A DNA stretch of 64,000 nt from an uncultured Prevotella sp. (GCA_900557035.1 USRA01000002.1:8785-72784); one strand, 5' to 3'; positions 8,352 to 17,851 are shown, numbered from the stretch's first letter. The notes: generated from the sequence alone by a model not told the origin. A program made the numbers and translations.

Positions 8352-9599
8352 ATGAATAAAATAGAATCATATGTATATAAAAAGGTAAAGAACAATTATC
8401 TGTTAAAGAACTCCTTGCGCAATATTTATCAAGGTTTCTTCGACTTGTTACCTAATTATGACTCCAAGTTCAGCTCATCGCTACTGGTCCGTGAGGGGTA
8501 TTATTTCGGATTTCACGATTTAGATCCTTTCAGTCGAGACACCCAGAAAGTTCTTTGCAATCGTTTGCTCATTCCCTTGCGAATGCCGACTCCGCAGGAC
8601 GCCTTAGAGATAGGCTATCTGGATGGCAAGGATTTCTCGGATTGGCATTGTCTTGCCAAGACCCATGCCTGGAATTATCACAAGGGGTGCAGACTCCAAT
8701 GGACAAAGGACGAAAGAATTGTCTATAATGACAGCGAAAACGGACAACTCTGCGCTAAAGTAATAGATATGAAGGGTAATATGATTCAAAAATTGAACTA
8801 TCCGATAGACACCGTCTCTTATGACGGAAAGCTTGCCACTAACTTCAGTTATGGCAGATTGGAGCAGAATATGCCAGGATATGGATACTGTGTCAGTGAT
8901 GCCGATGCTGTCCTTTCAGAAGGCATAACAGAAAAAACAGGCTTGTACTTGATAGATATGGAAAGAAACACGCGAAAGATGTTGCTCAGCATACAGCAAA
9001 TATCAGAATTTGAGCATGAGCCTTCGATGGATGACAAAATGCACTTTGTAACTCATACAGAGTTCTCTTACGACAATCGTTACGTGGCTTTTTTGCATCG
9101 TTGGTATAAGGGGGTATCTCGTCATACCCGCCTGATGGTCTATGACCTCCAAGAGAATCAACTGATGGCTTCTCCTACCACGGGCATGGTTTCTCATTAT
9201 GCCTGGAACCATCTCAATGGCATTGTGGCATATTGCAGGGTAGAAGATGTGGATTCTCATATATATTTCTCTTCTCCCGAAATGAAGGAGTGGAAAAGAT
9301 GTGCCTATCCTGTTCTCAACAGTGATGGGCATCAGCATTTCATCGACGACGACTGGTTTCTGGTGGATACTTATCCTGACAAATGGCGCCATGTCAGATT
9401 ATACAAAGTAAACCGAGTGACGGATGAAATAGTCCTACTTGCCGATGCCAAGAGTCCGAAGTGCTTCGTGTCTCCTTCCGAACACAAGCATTGGAAGTGC
9501 GACCTACATCCTAGATGCAGCGCCGACGGCAAGTGGATATGCTTTGACTCCGTGCATACGGGAAAGCGAAGCTTGTGCATCATGCCATCCTTGCAATGA
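8352..9599 (+). CDS. Predicted beta-propeller (TolB/PD40-like) protein in the exopolysaccharide locus
   Basis: A 415-residue protein without a signal peptide from this start. It contains repeated short blocks of the form seen in PD40/WD-type blades: LQWTKDERIVYND, FSYDNRYVAFLHRWYKG, YAWNHLNGIVAYC, HPRCSADGKWICFDS, the last being a clear PD40-like block. I do not recognise a named family. It is transcribed against the surrounding glycosyltransferase genes from its own promoter and converges with the gene ending at 9613, only 13 nt away. A role in polysaccharide assembly or modification is inferred only from position. The upstream ATG at 8268 is rejected because the promoter overlaps it. Confidence 0.7.
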   Translation: MNKIESYVYKKVKNNYLLKNSLRNIYQGFFDLLPNYDSKFSSSLLVREGYYFGFHDLDPFSRDTQKVLCNRLLIPLRMPTPQDALEIGYLDGKDFSDWHCLAKTHAWNYHKGCRLQWTKDERIVYNDSENGQLCAKVIDMKGNMIQKLNYPIDTVSYDGKLATNFSYGRLEQNMPGYGYCVSDADAVLSEGITEKTGLYLIDMERNTRKMLLSIQQISEFEHEPSMDDKMHFVTHTEFSYDNRYVAFLHRWYKGVSRHTRLMVYDLQENQLMASPTTGMVSHYAWNHLNGIVAYCRVEDVDSHIYFSSPEMKEWKRCAYPVLNSDGHQHFIDDDWFLVDTYPDKWRHVRLYKVNRVTDEIVLLADAKSPKCFVSPSEHKHWKCDLHPRCSADGKWICFDSVHTGKRSLCIMPSLQ

Positions 9600-9612
9600 G
9601 GATGGCATTGAG

Positions 9613-10422
9613 CTAATAGTATTTCTTGATTATATACGATAATGCTTGATAATTGAACTGGCAGTATTTCTTGCCTTTGAAGCTTCCGGTGGAAGCATGC
9701 TCTTCATCATCAATGCGAAGGCTTGGCTCATAAACCACATCCAGTTGATGCTCCTTGCATTGCTCTCCTAGGTATATCTCCTCGCAGAACAAAAAGCAAG
9801 GATAATTGATGATGCCACACCTCTTGAAGTATTCTTTGGTGAGAATGATGAAGGAACCGTGCCCTGCATATATCTTGCGCACCCACTTTTTCTGCCACTG
9901 GGTGTTCTGAACCTTCTTTCTGCCTTTGTGCAGATAACGATTATAGAGATTGTAGAGTAGAGAAAAACTGAAGAGCATTCGGAGCAGATAAAGCTTGCGC
10001 TTATTATACCGAACGATGATCTTGGGATTCTTGTCTATTTGCTCTCGATGCGAAAAGATACAGGGGGCAATCCAACCAGTCTCTTGACGGATGAGCAAAT
10101 TCTGTAATCGCAAGAAGAAATCATCACTGATGGCTACATCCACGTTGCTGATGATGGAGATGTCGAAATCTTCAGGATTCACCTTTTCCATCATATAGCG
10201 TATTCCCCCAAAGTATCCGAGGTTTCGATGGACACCAAAAACGTTGATTGTGAATCTTTTGGGCTTGTAATTGATAGGCAGAATCTCACCTTCAGTATTG
10301 TCACATACGTTCACGGACAATTCGATTTGCGTACATCCTTGAAGTCTTTCTTCGATATTACTAAGATAAGCGTCCAGTTCCTGATAAGTATGGTAGGTGA
10401 CGCAATAGATAGCTATTTTCAT
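9613..10422 (-). CDS. GT2-like glycosyltransferase
   Basis: A 269-residue enzyme with a GT-A-like N terminus (IAIYCVTYHTYQELDAYL), a short nucleotide-sugar region (VFGVHRNLGYFGGI) and SNVDVAISDDF, where the Asp pair takes the DXD position. The loop GHGSFIILTKEYF and the segment CEEIYLGEQ resemble the acceptor side of rhamnosyl- or galactofuranosyl-type GT2 enzymes. Its ATG overlaps the stop of the upstream glycosyltransferase by one base (TAATG), so translation is probably coupled. Confidence 0.82.
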   Translation of the reverse strand: MKIAIYCVTYHTYQELDAYLSNIEERLQGCTQIELSVNVCDNTEGEILPINYKPKRFTINVFGVHRNLGYFGGIRYMMEKVNPEDFDISIISNVDVAISDDFFLRLQNLLIRQETGWIAPCIFSHREQIDKNPKIIVRYNKRKLYLLRMLFSFSLLYNLYNRYLHKGRKKVQNTQWQKKWVRKIYAGHGSFIILTKEYFKRCGIINYPCFLFCEEIYLGEQCKEHQLDVVYEPSLRIDDEEHASTGSFKGKKYCQFNYQALSYIIKKYY

Positions 10423-11291
10423 TATTTGTGATTTTTGTATTTCTTATATTGTGTGATACCATCCCAAACACCCCTCAACATATATATATAATAAGGTGTG
10501 ATGTGACTTGTGACAAATGGAAGATAGAAAGGACGCAACAGAAGTTTTGCGGCGTTCGTCAACTTCCAATATCTCGGCACGTATTTCACATGTAGCAACC
10601 ATAAGAAGTTTCGATATTGGTAATAATAACGCATGGGTGCCGACAGAATGTCTTGCATGACTCCAAGATGGATGGTCTTGATTCCGATTTGGTGTGACAA
10701 CTGGCAACGATCTGTCTGTCCACAGATGAAACCTCGCTTGTGCGCTCTCCAGCACCACTCGCTATCCACATAGTCGAGGAATAGTCTGGAATCAGGAAAT
10801 CCTATCTTTTCCAAGACCTTGCAACTGATGCAGCTCCCAGAAGATATAATATTCTCCTTTTTGAGAAATCCATCCCCTTGATATTGTTTTTTTCTGATAT
10901 AGGAATGATATTCCTCTTGTTGCGTCGCATTCAAAATGGTAGGACCGAGTATTCCCAGATTGGGATTTTCCTGCAACACTCTTTCATATTCCGACACCAT
11001 CATCCGAACATACTCTGCATCAATCCTGCTATCCTGGTCAAGAAACACGACATACGTGTAGACTCCTTGCGCCAGGACTTGTATCAAGGCATATTCCTGG
11101 GCTTCGCCAATTCCTTTGTTCCCTTTCATCCAGTTATAATTCATTTTTCCTATCTCTTTTTGCTGTAAAATAGGGGAAGGGGAGTTGTCAACAATGTAGC
11201 CTTCACAGGAAGCAGACAAATTTCTGATGTGCTGCAAATCCTCTGACGAAGGGTTGAATGTTACGATAATAATAGCTGTATGATTCATCAT
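10422..11291 (-). CDS. GT2 glycosyltransferase (rhamnosyltransferase-like)
   Basis: A 289-residue enzyme starting with TAIIIVTFNPSSEDLQHI. It continues with a degenerate nucleotide-binding strand (EGYIVDNSPS), NKGIGEAQEYAL, the metal motif FLDQDSRID, and SGSCISCKVLEKIGF plus DYVDSEWCWRAHKRG, a pattern typical of the rhamnosyltransferase branch of GT2. The start ATG at 11291 overlaps the TGA of the upstream flippase gene in an ATGA arrangement, which favours this start over the next Met. Confidence 0.88.
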   Translation of the reverse strand: MMNHTAIIIVTFNPSSEDLQHIRNLSASCEGYIVDNSPSPILQQKEIGKMNYNWMKGNKGIGEAQEYALIQVLAQGVYTYVVFLDQDSRIDAEYVRMMVSEYERVLQENPNLGILGPTILNATQQEEYHSYIRKKQYQGDGFLKKENIISSGSCISCKVLEKIGFPDSRLFLDYVDSEWCWRAHKRGFICGQTDRCQLSHQIGIKTIHLGVMQDILSAPMRYYYQYRNFLWLLHVKYVPRYWKLTNAAKLLLRPFYLPFVTSHITPYYIYMLRGVWDGITQYKKYKNHK

Positions 11292-12529
11292 AATGTTCGT
11301 CTTTTATTAACCTCTTTCAATTTCTTGTTCACTTTCCTCGCTGCAAGGATCAATACCATGGTTTCCGAGGCAATCCATACAATAGCTGCTCCTACACACT
11401 GAAATCTAGGAATCAGTATGAAAGTGAGAAGCAACCAGGTGAGAGAACCGCACAAACCACATTTCACGATGGTCTTATCCTCCCGAAGGGGTATCAGCAG
11501 CTGTAATACCAATATCTGTTCTAATCCAACCACTAGCACTTGAATCATCACGAGGCGCATAGGCAGGATGGCTGGTTCAAATCCTTTTCCTGCAAATATG
11601 TATATCACATAAGGGGCTAGGATTTCCATAATGATGATAATCAATGCTGCAAGCACAACGAGTAGCTTGATAGCTTTAGTATAATAGTGATTTACCTCAT
11701 CCCATCGTTCCTGTTTTATAAGCACACTCATTCGAGGGATGAGCACGCTGATGAGCGAGGAAATAAGAGCGATGATGACTTGATACATCCTTACTGCCAC
11801 AGAGTAATACCCCGCCTGTTCGTCGCCACACAAGAAACTCAGTATTGGCAAGGTGAGTTTGGTATATATGGCAGAGAGTATGGCAAAAATGCCTAACATC
11901 ACGAAAGGCTTGAGATAACGACGTAGATTCACGTGGCGCAAACTCAGTGAAACCAATCGGCTACGATAAGTCCAGTTGCAAAAGGCATTGAGAACCACGA
12001 TGCCCACAAAGAGCAGATAATAGATGTCGAAATCACCTTCATCTCTAACAAAAATAAAAACCGAAGCTACAAATAAGAGCCTGACAATGATGGAACGAAT
12101 AGTGATGTATCGGAAATTCTCCAGCCCACGATAGAACCACTCTATCCAGAATAGGTTTGCCACCAACTTGAAAGACCCTATCAGCAGCAGCCTTCCCCTC
12201 TGTTGTAACTCTGGCACAAAGCAGGAGGCGAAGTATAATATGACGAGGGCAACGACCATTGTGATGGCGTTAAGCCAAAAGAGGTCATTGAAGGCAGATT
12301 GGAGTTCTGCCTTATCATCCTTATGGCGAGCTATCTCTCGTATGCCAAGTGCCTGCATACCCATCATGGAGAAGAGTACGAGATAATCTATGATACCATC
12401 AACCGTGTCTATAGCTCCAATACGTTCTGCACCCAGCACTCGACTGATGTACGGAAACACCAGCAGAGGCACTAAATAGGTGCTGAGCGTGAGAATCAAG
12501 CTATATTTAAAGTTGTTGCGTATGCTCAT
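11288..12529 (-). CDS. wzx: Polysaccharide repeat-unit flippase (Wzx family)
   Basis: Moves lipid-linked repeat units across the inner membrane. The 413 residues form about twelve hydrophobic segments. The N terminus (NNFKYSLILTLSTYLVPLLVFPYISRVLGAERIG) is the usual opening of the PST/Wzx family of the MATE-like superfamily. It is flanked by a predicted polymerase gene (3 nt upstream) and a glycosyltransferase (4-nt overlap), as expected in a Wzx/Wzy-dependent locus. Confidence 0.9.
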   Translation of the reverse strand: MSIRNNFKYSLILTLSTYLVPLLVFPYISRVLGAERIGAIDTVDGIIDYLVLFSMMGMQALGIREIARHKDDKAELQSAFNDLFWLNAITMVVALVILYFASCFVPELQQRGRLLLIGSFKLVANLFWIEWFYRGLENFRYITIRSIIVRLLFVASVFIFVRDEGDFDIYYLLFVGIVVLNAFCNWTYRSRLVSLSLRHVNLRRYLKPFVMLGIFAILSAIYTKLTLPILSFLCGDEQAGYYSVAVRMYQVIIALISSLISVLIPRMSVLIKQERWDEVNHYYTKAIKLLVVLAALIIIIMEILAPYVIYIFAGKGFEPAILPMRLVMIQVLVVGLEQILVLQLLIPLREDKTIVKCGLCGSLTWLLLTFILIPRFQCVGAAIVWIASETMVLILAARKVNKKLKEVNKRRTL

Positions 12530-12532
12530 AAT

Positions 12533-13789
12533 TTATTTTTTTAATTCAACGAGATGTTTCTGGCGGATTTTCTCACGAAATCTATTCTCGACATTGGCAA
12601 TGCCCATCAGCATCAGAATTATGACAGGAACTTCCAGGATGGCTAAGTGGAAATAATAGAACTCAAACCATCCCATTCCCAAGAGTCCGCAATAGTAACT
12701 GAGTAGGGTATATAGAAACATATTGCCACTGCGAAGCGAACCCAATTGGATGGAATAGATCAAGCTGCTCAATATCAGCGTATAGGCTATGAATTGCCAA
12801 CTATTGCAATAGATGAACATCGTACCGAAGAAGGTTCTCACATTGGTATAGGAGATGCCTGTATGCAAATAGAGAGGATTGACTGGCGAAAGCAAGTTTG
12901 GGTCGCCCGTAAGCGTCTTATAAATATTGACAAAAGGAGATACCAATATCTCAAAGTTTCCCATATCGGGGAAGTTGAGATTTGCGTCATAACTAAACCC
13001 TAACGTTCCACTAGTAAGATAATGCAAGAAATGTCCTGCCACCATCTCGAAAAGCTCGACGTTTGCCTCTGCGCTCTCATTGCCTAGTAGCGGAAGAACC
13101 ATATAAGTGAGTAGAAAGATAGCGAAAGCACCCAAGCTCACCTTGAGAATAAGCCCTAGATTCAAGTGCATCTTGCCAGCCATGAGACGGATGAGCAGAC
13201 CTGATGCCACACCTATGATGATGGCACCTTTCACCATATACAAGAGTTGTATAAGGAGCAAGGCAAAGATAATGCCCCATAGATACCATTGTTTCCGCTT
13301 GAAATAATACACAGCGACAATGAGCAGCGGCATTGCCAGGGTGCGCAAGTGTGCCCAAATGCCATGACCCGCAAAATCCTCGGCAAAATCATCTGTACCA
13401 AACATAGCTGTACTACTGTTCCATACACTATGGAATCTCCATAAGAATATCAGTGCCAACAAAAGGGAGATGATACCTAGCGTGGCAGGGTATCTACCTT
13501 CTTGAACTTTCTCGCCGAATATCAAGGGATATCTGTTCTTTGCCAACGAGAGAAGATAACTTGGGATGGCGAAGACAGGAAGTCCGACACACCATACACT
13601 GATACTAGAGTAACAGAAATTGACGAATCCCAAGTGCCCTGCCACAGCCATGGAAATCAACAACACCAATAGATACGGAAACATCAGGCAACATAGGGGA
13701 GTATAGATGGTTCTCCAAGAGATAAACTCCAGATAGCCCAACACATATACTTCCAACAGCAAGAGAGCCAAAAGCAATATACCTAACAT
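12533..13789 (-). CDS. Predicted O-antigen/exopolysaccharide polymerase (Wzy-like)
   Basis: A 418-residue integral membrane protein with about eleven predicted membrane helices and a longer extracytoplasmic loop in the C-terminal half (about residues 240-330), the general shape of Wzy polymerases. Sequence motifs in this family are weak, so the call rests on topology, length and its place between the chain-length regulator and the flippase. It would join repeat units on the periplasmic side. The next gene begins 3 nt downstream. Confidence 0.72.
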   Translation of the reverse strand: MLGILLLALLLLEVYVLGYLEFISWRTIYTPLCCLMFPYLLVLLISMAVAGHLGFVNFCYSSISVWCVGLPVFAIPSYLLSLAKNRYPLIFGEKVQEGRYPATLGIISLLLALIFLWRFHSVWNSSTAMFGTDDFAEDFAGHGIWAHLRTLAMPLLIVAVYYFKRKQWYLWGIIFALLLIQLLYMVKGAIIIGVASGLLIRLMAGKMHLNLGLILKVSLGAFAIFLLTYMVLPLLGNESAEANVELFEMVAGHFLHYLTSGTLGFSYDANLNFPDMGNFEILVSPFVNIYKTLTGDPNLLSPVNPLYLHTGISYTNVRTFFGTMFIYCNSWQFIAYTLILSSLIYSIQLGSLRSGNMFLYTLLSYYCGLLGMGWFEFYYFHLAILEVPVIILMLMGIANVENRFREKIRQKHLVELKK

Positions 13790-13803
13790 ACTTATCTAGA
13801 TTG

Positions 13804-14886
13804 CTATTTTAATTCTTTCAATAACTGCTTGGATATGATACCTGCCAAGAGGACGAAGAAGGAGAACGTCAAGATACCAAGAATACTCAGCATTCGCTTA
13901 GGTCCAGCTGGTTTTACTGGCACGGAAGCACCCTGCAAGACGGTAAACACAGGGGTATGCTCCCTCAACTTCGCAATGGAAGCCTGATATTGCGTGTTAT
14001 ATGCTGTATATTGGTTGTATTTCAACTGCATATCATTCTCCATATCTTCCATCTTTGACTTAACACTCTCCATAATTACATCATTGTTGGCATCAGCAAA
14101 GCTGGCATATTGACGCCTTACCTTCTCGTAGGCCGCTTGCGATTCTGCCATCAACTTCTTATAGTGCTCTACGTCTTTCTGAGATTTGGAAGTGCGATAT
14201 TTGATGATGAAAGCCTTTAATTTCTCAGAAACGGAATCGGCTAAAATCTTGCAAATCAATGGGTCTTGTGCGGTGGCAAAGACTGTAATCATACCAGATT
14301 TTTTGTCGATATCTATACGGATGTTGTTTCGTACATCTTTCACGATGCCGTCTTCCTTCTTGGTGAGCATATAGGGAATGATTTTTTCGAGGCTTTTCAC
14401 TGCAGTCTCCTCATGGCTCAGCAAGTTGCTCATACTCTCCAAGGATTTTTCCATCCATGACTTTTTCTTATACATAGTCAAGTATGTATAGTAGTTAGTA
14501 TGGGGAGGAAGGTTTTCCTTGATAGCTTTCACTTGAATCCGAAGCAAATCTACCACAAACTTGTTGTCGTTCATCAAGTCTGGATAGAGTAAAGGTGTGA
14601 TGGCATCAGAGGATTGCATATTGTTCAAGTCTATTCCAAACGAGGATGCCAGCGAACCGAGTGCGCCACCCGATATAGAAGTGTTCTCCACTTCTGGTGC
14701 CAAGGATGTCTGTGTGGTATAATATCTTGGCAGGGAGTACAGGATACAGATTGCCACCACAAGCACTATGGGCATGACAACATAGAACAGCTTCTTGCGA
14801 GCCTTTACCAATCTTACAAAGCCTGGAAGGCTTATCTGTTCTGCGTCTGTTTCAATTATTTGTTTCTTTTCAAGAATATCTGTCAT
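13804..14886 (-). CDS. wzz: Polysaccharide chain-length determinant (Wzz family)
   Basis: Inner-membrane regulator of polymer length, 360 residues. It has an N-terminal cytoplasmic tail, a first membrane helix (LFYVVMPIVLVVAICILYSL), a periplasmic coiled-coil domain (about residues 75-320) and a C-terminal helix preceded by the Pro-rich signature (VPVKPAGPKRMLSILGILTF). There is no cytoplasmic tyrosine-kinase domain, unlike Wzc. It is the first gene of the leftward exopolysaccharide operon, directly behind a near-consensus promoter. Confidence 0.92.
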   Translation of the reverse strand: MTDILEKKQIIETDAEQISLPGFVRLVKARKKLFYVVMPIVLVVAICILYSLPRYYTTQTSLAPEVENTSISGGALGSLASSFGIDLNNMQSSDAITPLLYPDLMNDNKFVVDLLRIQVKAIKENLPPHTNYYTYLTMYKKKSWMEKSLESMSNLLSHEETAVKSLEKIIPYMLTKKEDGIVKDVRNNIRIDIDKKSGMITVFATAQDPLICKILADSVSEKLKAFIIKYRTSKSQKDVEHYKKLMAESQAAYEKVRRQYASFADANNDVIMESVKSKMEDMENDMQLKYNQYTAYNTQYQASIAKLREHTPVFTVLQGASVPVKPAGPKRMLSILGILTFSFFVLLAGIISKQLLKELK

Positions 14887-14924
14887 TTTATATATTTTTG
14901 CTACATAATTGCACTTTATGTTTG

Positions 14925-14956
14925 CAAAAGTACACTATTTTTTTAATTTAAGCAAA
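14925..14956 (-). promoter_or_regulatory. Promoter of the exopolysaccharide operon
   Basis: On the minus strand, TTTG (14956-14953) and TACTTTTG (14932-14925) are separated by exactly 20 nt, a full match to the Bacteroidetes promoter consensus. Transcription would start about 32 nt before the wzz ATG and could run leftward through wzx and the glycosyltransferases. Confidence 0.78.
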
Positions 14957-15016
14957 TAATTTTGCACTAATTATGTAAGGAATGTTAATTTTAGTATGTT
15001 TATGCCAGAATTATCG

Positions 15017-15024
15017 TATTTTTG
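15017..15024 (+). promoter_or_regulatory. -7 box for wzi
   Basis: TATTTTTG fits TAnnTTTG; the -33 region (TTAG near 14991) is poor. It lies 25 nt before the chosen ATG at 15050 and excludes the longer frame opening at 14996. Confidence 0.5.
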
Positions 15025-15049
15025 TAAGCAAATCAACTTAAATATAAGA

Positions 15050-16633
15050 ATGAATAAATATTGTACGATAGCTATGTTTCTGATTGCCCTAAGCTCGAAT
15101 CCTACTTCTTCACTCGCTCAATATGAGTGGCAAGAAGGGGCAGATTCTGCAAAACAAAGCCTTGGCGATGGATTTGAATACCGATTGGAGACTTCTGGAT
15201 CTTTCTCGAACGAAAAGACTCCGCTTTGGCTGAATGCTAATAAATACGGACTGAGTTCCCTAGAAAAGCAGAATGGCTACCTTCGAGGCTGTTTGTTGCG
15301 TCCGCTTGCCACCGACAACGCTCACCATTGGGGAATAGGGTATGGGGTTGATGTTGTTGTACCTTATCATTTCACGAGTAAGCTGGTGGTGCAACAGGCT
15401 TTTGCTGAGGTAAGATGGTTGCATGGTGTGCTCAGCGTAGGTGCCAAGGAATATCCGATGGAATTGAAGAACCAGTCGCTCTCTAGCGGTAGCCAGACGT
15501 TGGGCATCAACGCCCGACCTGTTCCACAGGTGCGACTGGCTCTGCCTGAATACTGGACGGTGCCTATCCTGAACGGATGGCTACAGATGAAGGGCCACAT
15601 AGCCTATGGAAAGTTTACCGACCAAAATTGGCAGCACGACTTCACGCAGCGCAAAACCAAGTACTCAGATGGAGTGCTGTATCATAGCAAAGCTGGGTAT
15701 CTGCGCATCGGAAACGAGGGCTTTTTCTGTCCACTGAGCGTGGAACTTGGCTTGGAGATGGCAGCGCAGTTTGGAGGTACCCCTTATGCTCCTGATAGCA
15801 AGGGTAAAATGATTCCTATGAAGACAGAGGGCGGCCTCAAGGGCTTATGGCATGCCTTTATGCCTGGCGGTAAGGAGGAGAGCGATGGAGTATATGCCAA
15901 TGCCTCTGGTAATTTGTTGGGGTCGTGGGTAATGCGCATTAACTACGACGCTGACACTTGGAAACTGGGTATCTATGCCGACCATTTCTTCGAGGATGAT
16001 AGCCAGATGCTGATGATGGACTACAATGGCTATGGAGAGGGAAAGGATTGGCAAGTAAAGAAAACACGCCGATACTTCAAGTACTCGCTCAAGGACAATA
16101 TGCTGGGAGCCGAAATCAACATCAAGTATGGCAGATGGTTGCGCAATCTGGTCTTGGAATACATCTACACCAAGTATCAGAGTGGACCTTACAACCATGA
16201 CCACACCGCCAACATCCCCGATCATCTTTCGGGAGTAGACGACTATTACAATCATCGCAACTATCCGGGTTGGCAGCATTGGGGGCAGGTGATGGGAAAT
16301 CCCCTTTACCGTTCCCCTCTTTACAACAACGATGGCATGATAGAGGTGAAAAACAATCGCTTCATCGCCTATCACTTGGGCTTTGATGGCGAGCCATGCG
16401 ACAGGTTAGCGTATCGTGCCTTACTGACCTATCAGAAAGGATGGGGCAGATATGTATGGCCTTTTACGAAGGCTCATCACAACGTGAGCACCTTGTTGGA
16501 AGGCTGCTACCATTTCAACAAGGGATGGAGCTTGAAGGCTGCCTACGGCATGGACTTCGGAAGCGAGGAAATGCTGGGGCATAACGCTGGCTTCCAACTG
16601 ACGGTGAGCAAACAAGGCATATTAAACTTTTAA
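15050..16633 (+). CDS. wzi: Capsule assembly outer-membrane protein (Wzi family)
   Basis: Outer-membrane beta-barrel that helps keep exported polysaccharide on the cell surface. It has 527 residues from the chosen start, with a signal peptide (CTIAMFLIALSSNPTSSLAQ). A barrel-like pattern of alternating aromatic strands follows, matching the Bacteroidetes Caps_assemb_Wzi type (for example PLWLNANKYGLSS near the start, and TVSKQGILNF at the end). The frame opens 18 codons earlier, but the signal peptide and the -7 box place the start at 15050. It is divergent from wzz, so the locus builds and anchors the polymer from one control region. Confidence 0.87.
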   Translation: MNKYCTIAMFLIALSSNPTSSLAQYEWQEGADSAKQSLGDGFEYRLETSGSFSNEKTPLWLNANKYGLSSLEKQNGYLRGCLLRPLATDNAHHWGIGYGVDVVVPYHFTSKLVVQQAFAEVRWLHGVLSVGAKEYPMELKNQSLSSGSQTLGINARPVPQVRLALPEYWTVPILNGWLQMKGHIAYGKFTDQNWQHDFTQRKTKYSDGVLYHSKAGYLRIGNEGFFCPLSVELGLEMAAQFGGTPYAPDSKGKMIPMKTEGGLKGLWHAFMPGGKEESDGVYANASGNLLGSWVMRINYDADTWKLGIYADHFFEDDSQMLMMDYNGYGEGKDWQVKKTRRYFKYSLKDNMLGAEINIKYGRWLRNLVLEYIYTKYQSGPYNHDHTANIPDHLSGVDDYYNHRNYPGWQHWGQVMGNPLYRSPLYNNDGMIEVKNNRFIAYHLGFDGEPCDRLAYRALLTYQKGWGRYVWPFTKAHHNVSTLLEGCYHFNKGWSLKAAYGMDFGSEEMLGHNAGFQLTVSKQGILNF

Positions 16634-16649
16634 TTAGGACGGGAAGGAT

Positions 16650-17126
16650 ATGAATAGAAAACATTTGATATTAATGCTAGTTGGAATGTTGGTTCTCTGT
16701 TTCCAATCGGCATGCACCATCGAGATGAGCGACAATGGCGACCTGGATGGTTACTGGCATTTGGAGCAAGTTGATACGCTCGCTACCGGAGGCAAATTGA
16801 ACCTCTCGAAAGAAAGAGTTTTTTGGGGCGTGCAGCACAAGTTGATTTCATGTGCGAACATCACAGGCACAACGGCAAGTTTCCGTGGCTATTATTTCCG
16901 ATTCGAAGAGAAGGGTGACAGTCTGATCCTGCATTCGCCTTACAAGAACAACTGGCATCAGGATCATGGAGAAAATGGTGGAGATATTCCTGCAACTGTT
17001 GTGAATGACAGCATCAGAAGCTACGGCATCAACAATCTGCGAGAGTCTTTCTACAAAGAGAAGCTCAAGGGCGATAAAATGATGCTCCGCTCTAAGATGT
17101 TGAGGCTATACTTCACTAAATTCTAA
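16650..17126 (+). CDS. Lipocalin-like lipoprotein
   Basis: A 158-residue exported protein. The signal peptide ends in a lipobox (FQSAC), so the mature N-terminal Cys is probably lipidated. It is followed by a small beta-rich domain opening with DLDGYWHLEQVDT, the usual start of lipocalin-like domains in Bacteroidales lipoproteins. It starts 17 nt after wzi and is probably in the same transcript. Function is unknown; an accessory role at the cell surface is inferred from position. Confidence 0.72.
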   Translation: MNRKHLILMLVGMLVLCFQSACTIEMSDNGDLDGYWHLEQVDTLATGGKLNLSKERVFWGVQHKLISCANITGTTASFRGYYFRFEEKGDSLILHSPYKNNWHQDHGENGGDIPATVVNDSIRSYGINNLRESFYKEKLKGDKMMLRSKMLRLYFTKF

Positions 17127-17147
17127 AAAACAATTCGTAATTCAATT

Positions 17148-17203
17148 CTCCTTTCACACTCATTAATACTTTCTGATTATCAGAAGCTTAATGGTGAAAG
17201 GAG
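17148..17203 (+). terminator. Stem-loop after the wzi-lipoprotein unit
   Basis: CTCCTTTCAC (17148-17157) pairs with GTGAAAGGAG (17194-17203); inside, ATTAA/TTAAT and TTCTGA/TCAGAA add further pairing. There is no clear T tract after the stem, so factor-independent termination is uncertain. Confidence 0.5.
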
Positions 17204-17264
17204 TTATGTCCGATTATACGAGAAAAGAAAAGACGGGATAAGTTGGTGCACAGCAGTTGGTTTC

Positions 17265-17332
17265 CGCTTGCACAACACGTGTTGTGCAAGCGCATATCAG
17301 CTGTTATGCAAGCGCACAACAGCTGTTGTGCG
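17265..17332. repeat. Cluster of three related palindromes
   Basis: A perfect 28-bp palindrome lies at 17265-17292 (centre ACACGTGT). An 18-bp near-palindrome follows at about 17293-17310 (core CAGCTG, one mismatch). Then comes a perfect 20-bp palindrome, CGCACAACAGCTGTTGTGCG, at 17313-17332. All three share arms of the form GCaCAACA/TGTTgtGC. They lie in a 725-bp stretch (17127-17851) without a recognised gene. Short degraded frames are present in it but cannot be assigned. Confidence 0.7.
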
Positions 17333-17765
17333 GCTGGAGATATTAACTTTCCCGAAAACAGATATTAATCTTTCCGACAACTTCTCCTATATGTTCCGAC
17401 AACTTCCATTGCTTTTTACGATTGATTATTACGCTTGCTAATGGTACAAGAACCTATTCCTTCTGCATCTTTCGTTAGGTTTGCAAGTGAACTAGAAGTA
17501 TCTAAAGCTCCAAATACTACTTTGTCAGCTATGTTGATGATATATTTGTTTCTCACTCGTGCACTTTATTTGGAGTTGCGGGTAAGATGAGAGAGGGAGA
17601 GAACGAGGGCTTCGTCGTTGTTGATAGCTGATTGAATTTCGACAGGTAGTTCCTTATACATTTTCTGACATATAAAGAATTATATCTATAACGATGCAAA
17701 AATACGAATAATTCTCTGAAAATCAAAGAAAACAATAACCTTTTTGCAGATTTATCTGGAAATAT

Positions 17766-17797
17766 TTGGTATTCTGAAAACTTCTGTGTATTTTTGC
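17766..17797 (+). promoter_or_regulatory. Promoter of the toxin-antitoxin pair
   Basis: TTTG (17766-17769) and TATTTTTG (17790-17797) are spaced 20 nt, a full consensus match. A clear ribosome-binding site AAAGGAG (17841-17847) precedes the ATG at 17852. Confidence 0.75.
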
Positions 17798-17851
17798 ACG
17801 AAATAAGTGATATTTGGCATTTAAAAAGCAAATTTTTATAAAAGGAGTAGT

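Noticed and set aside
17440..17565. Possible gene fragment on the minus strand (VRNKYIINIADKVVFGALDT...)
   Set aside because: It vaguely resembles a DprA-like segment, but it is too short, lacks a clear start and ends at an early stop.
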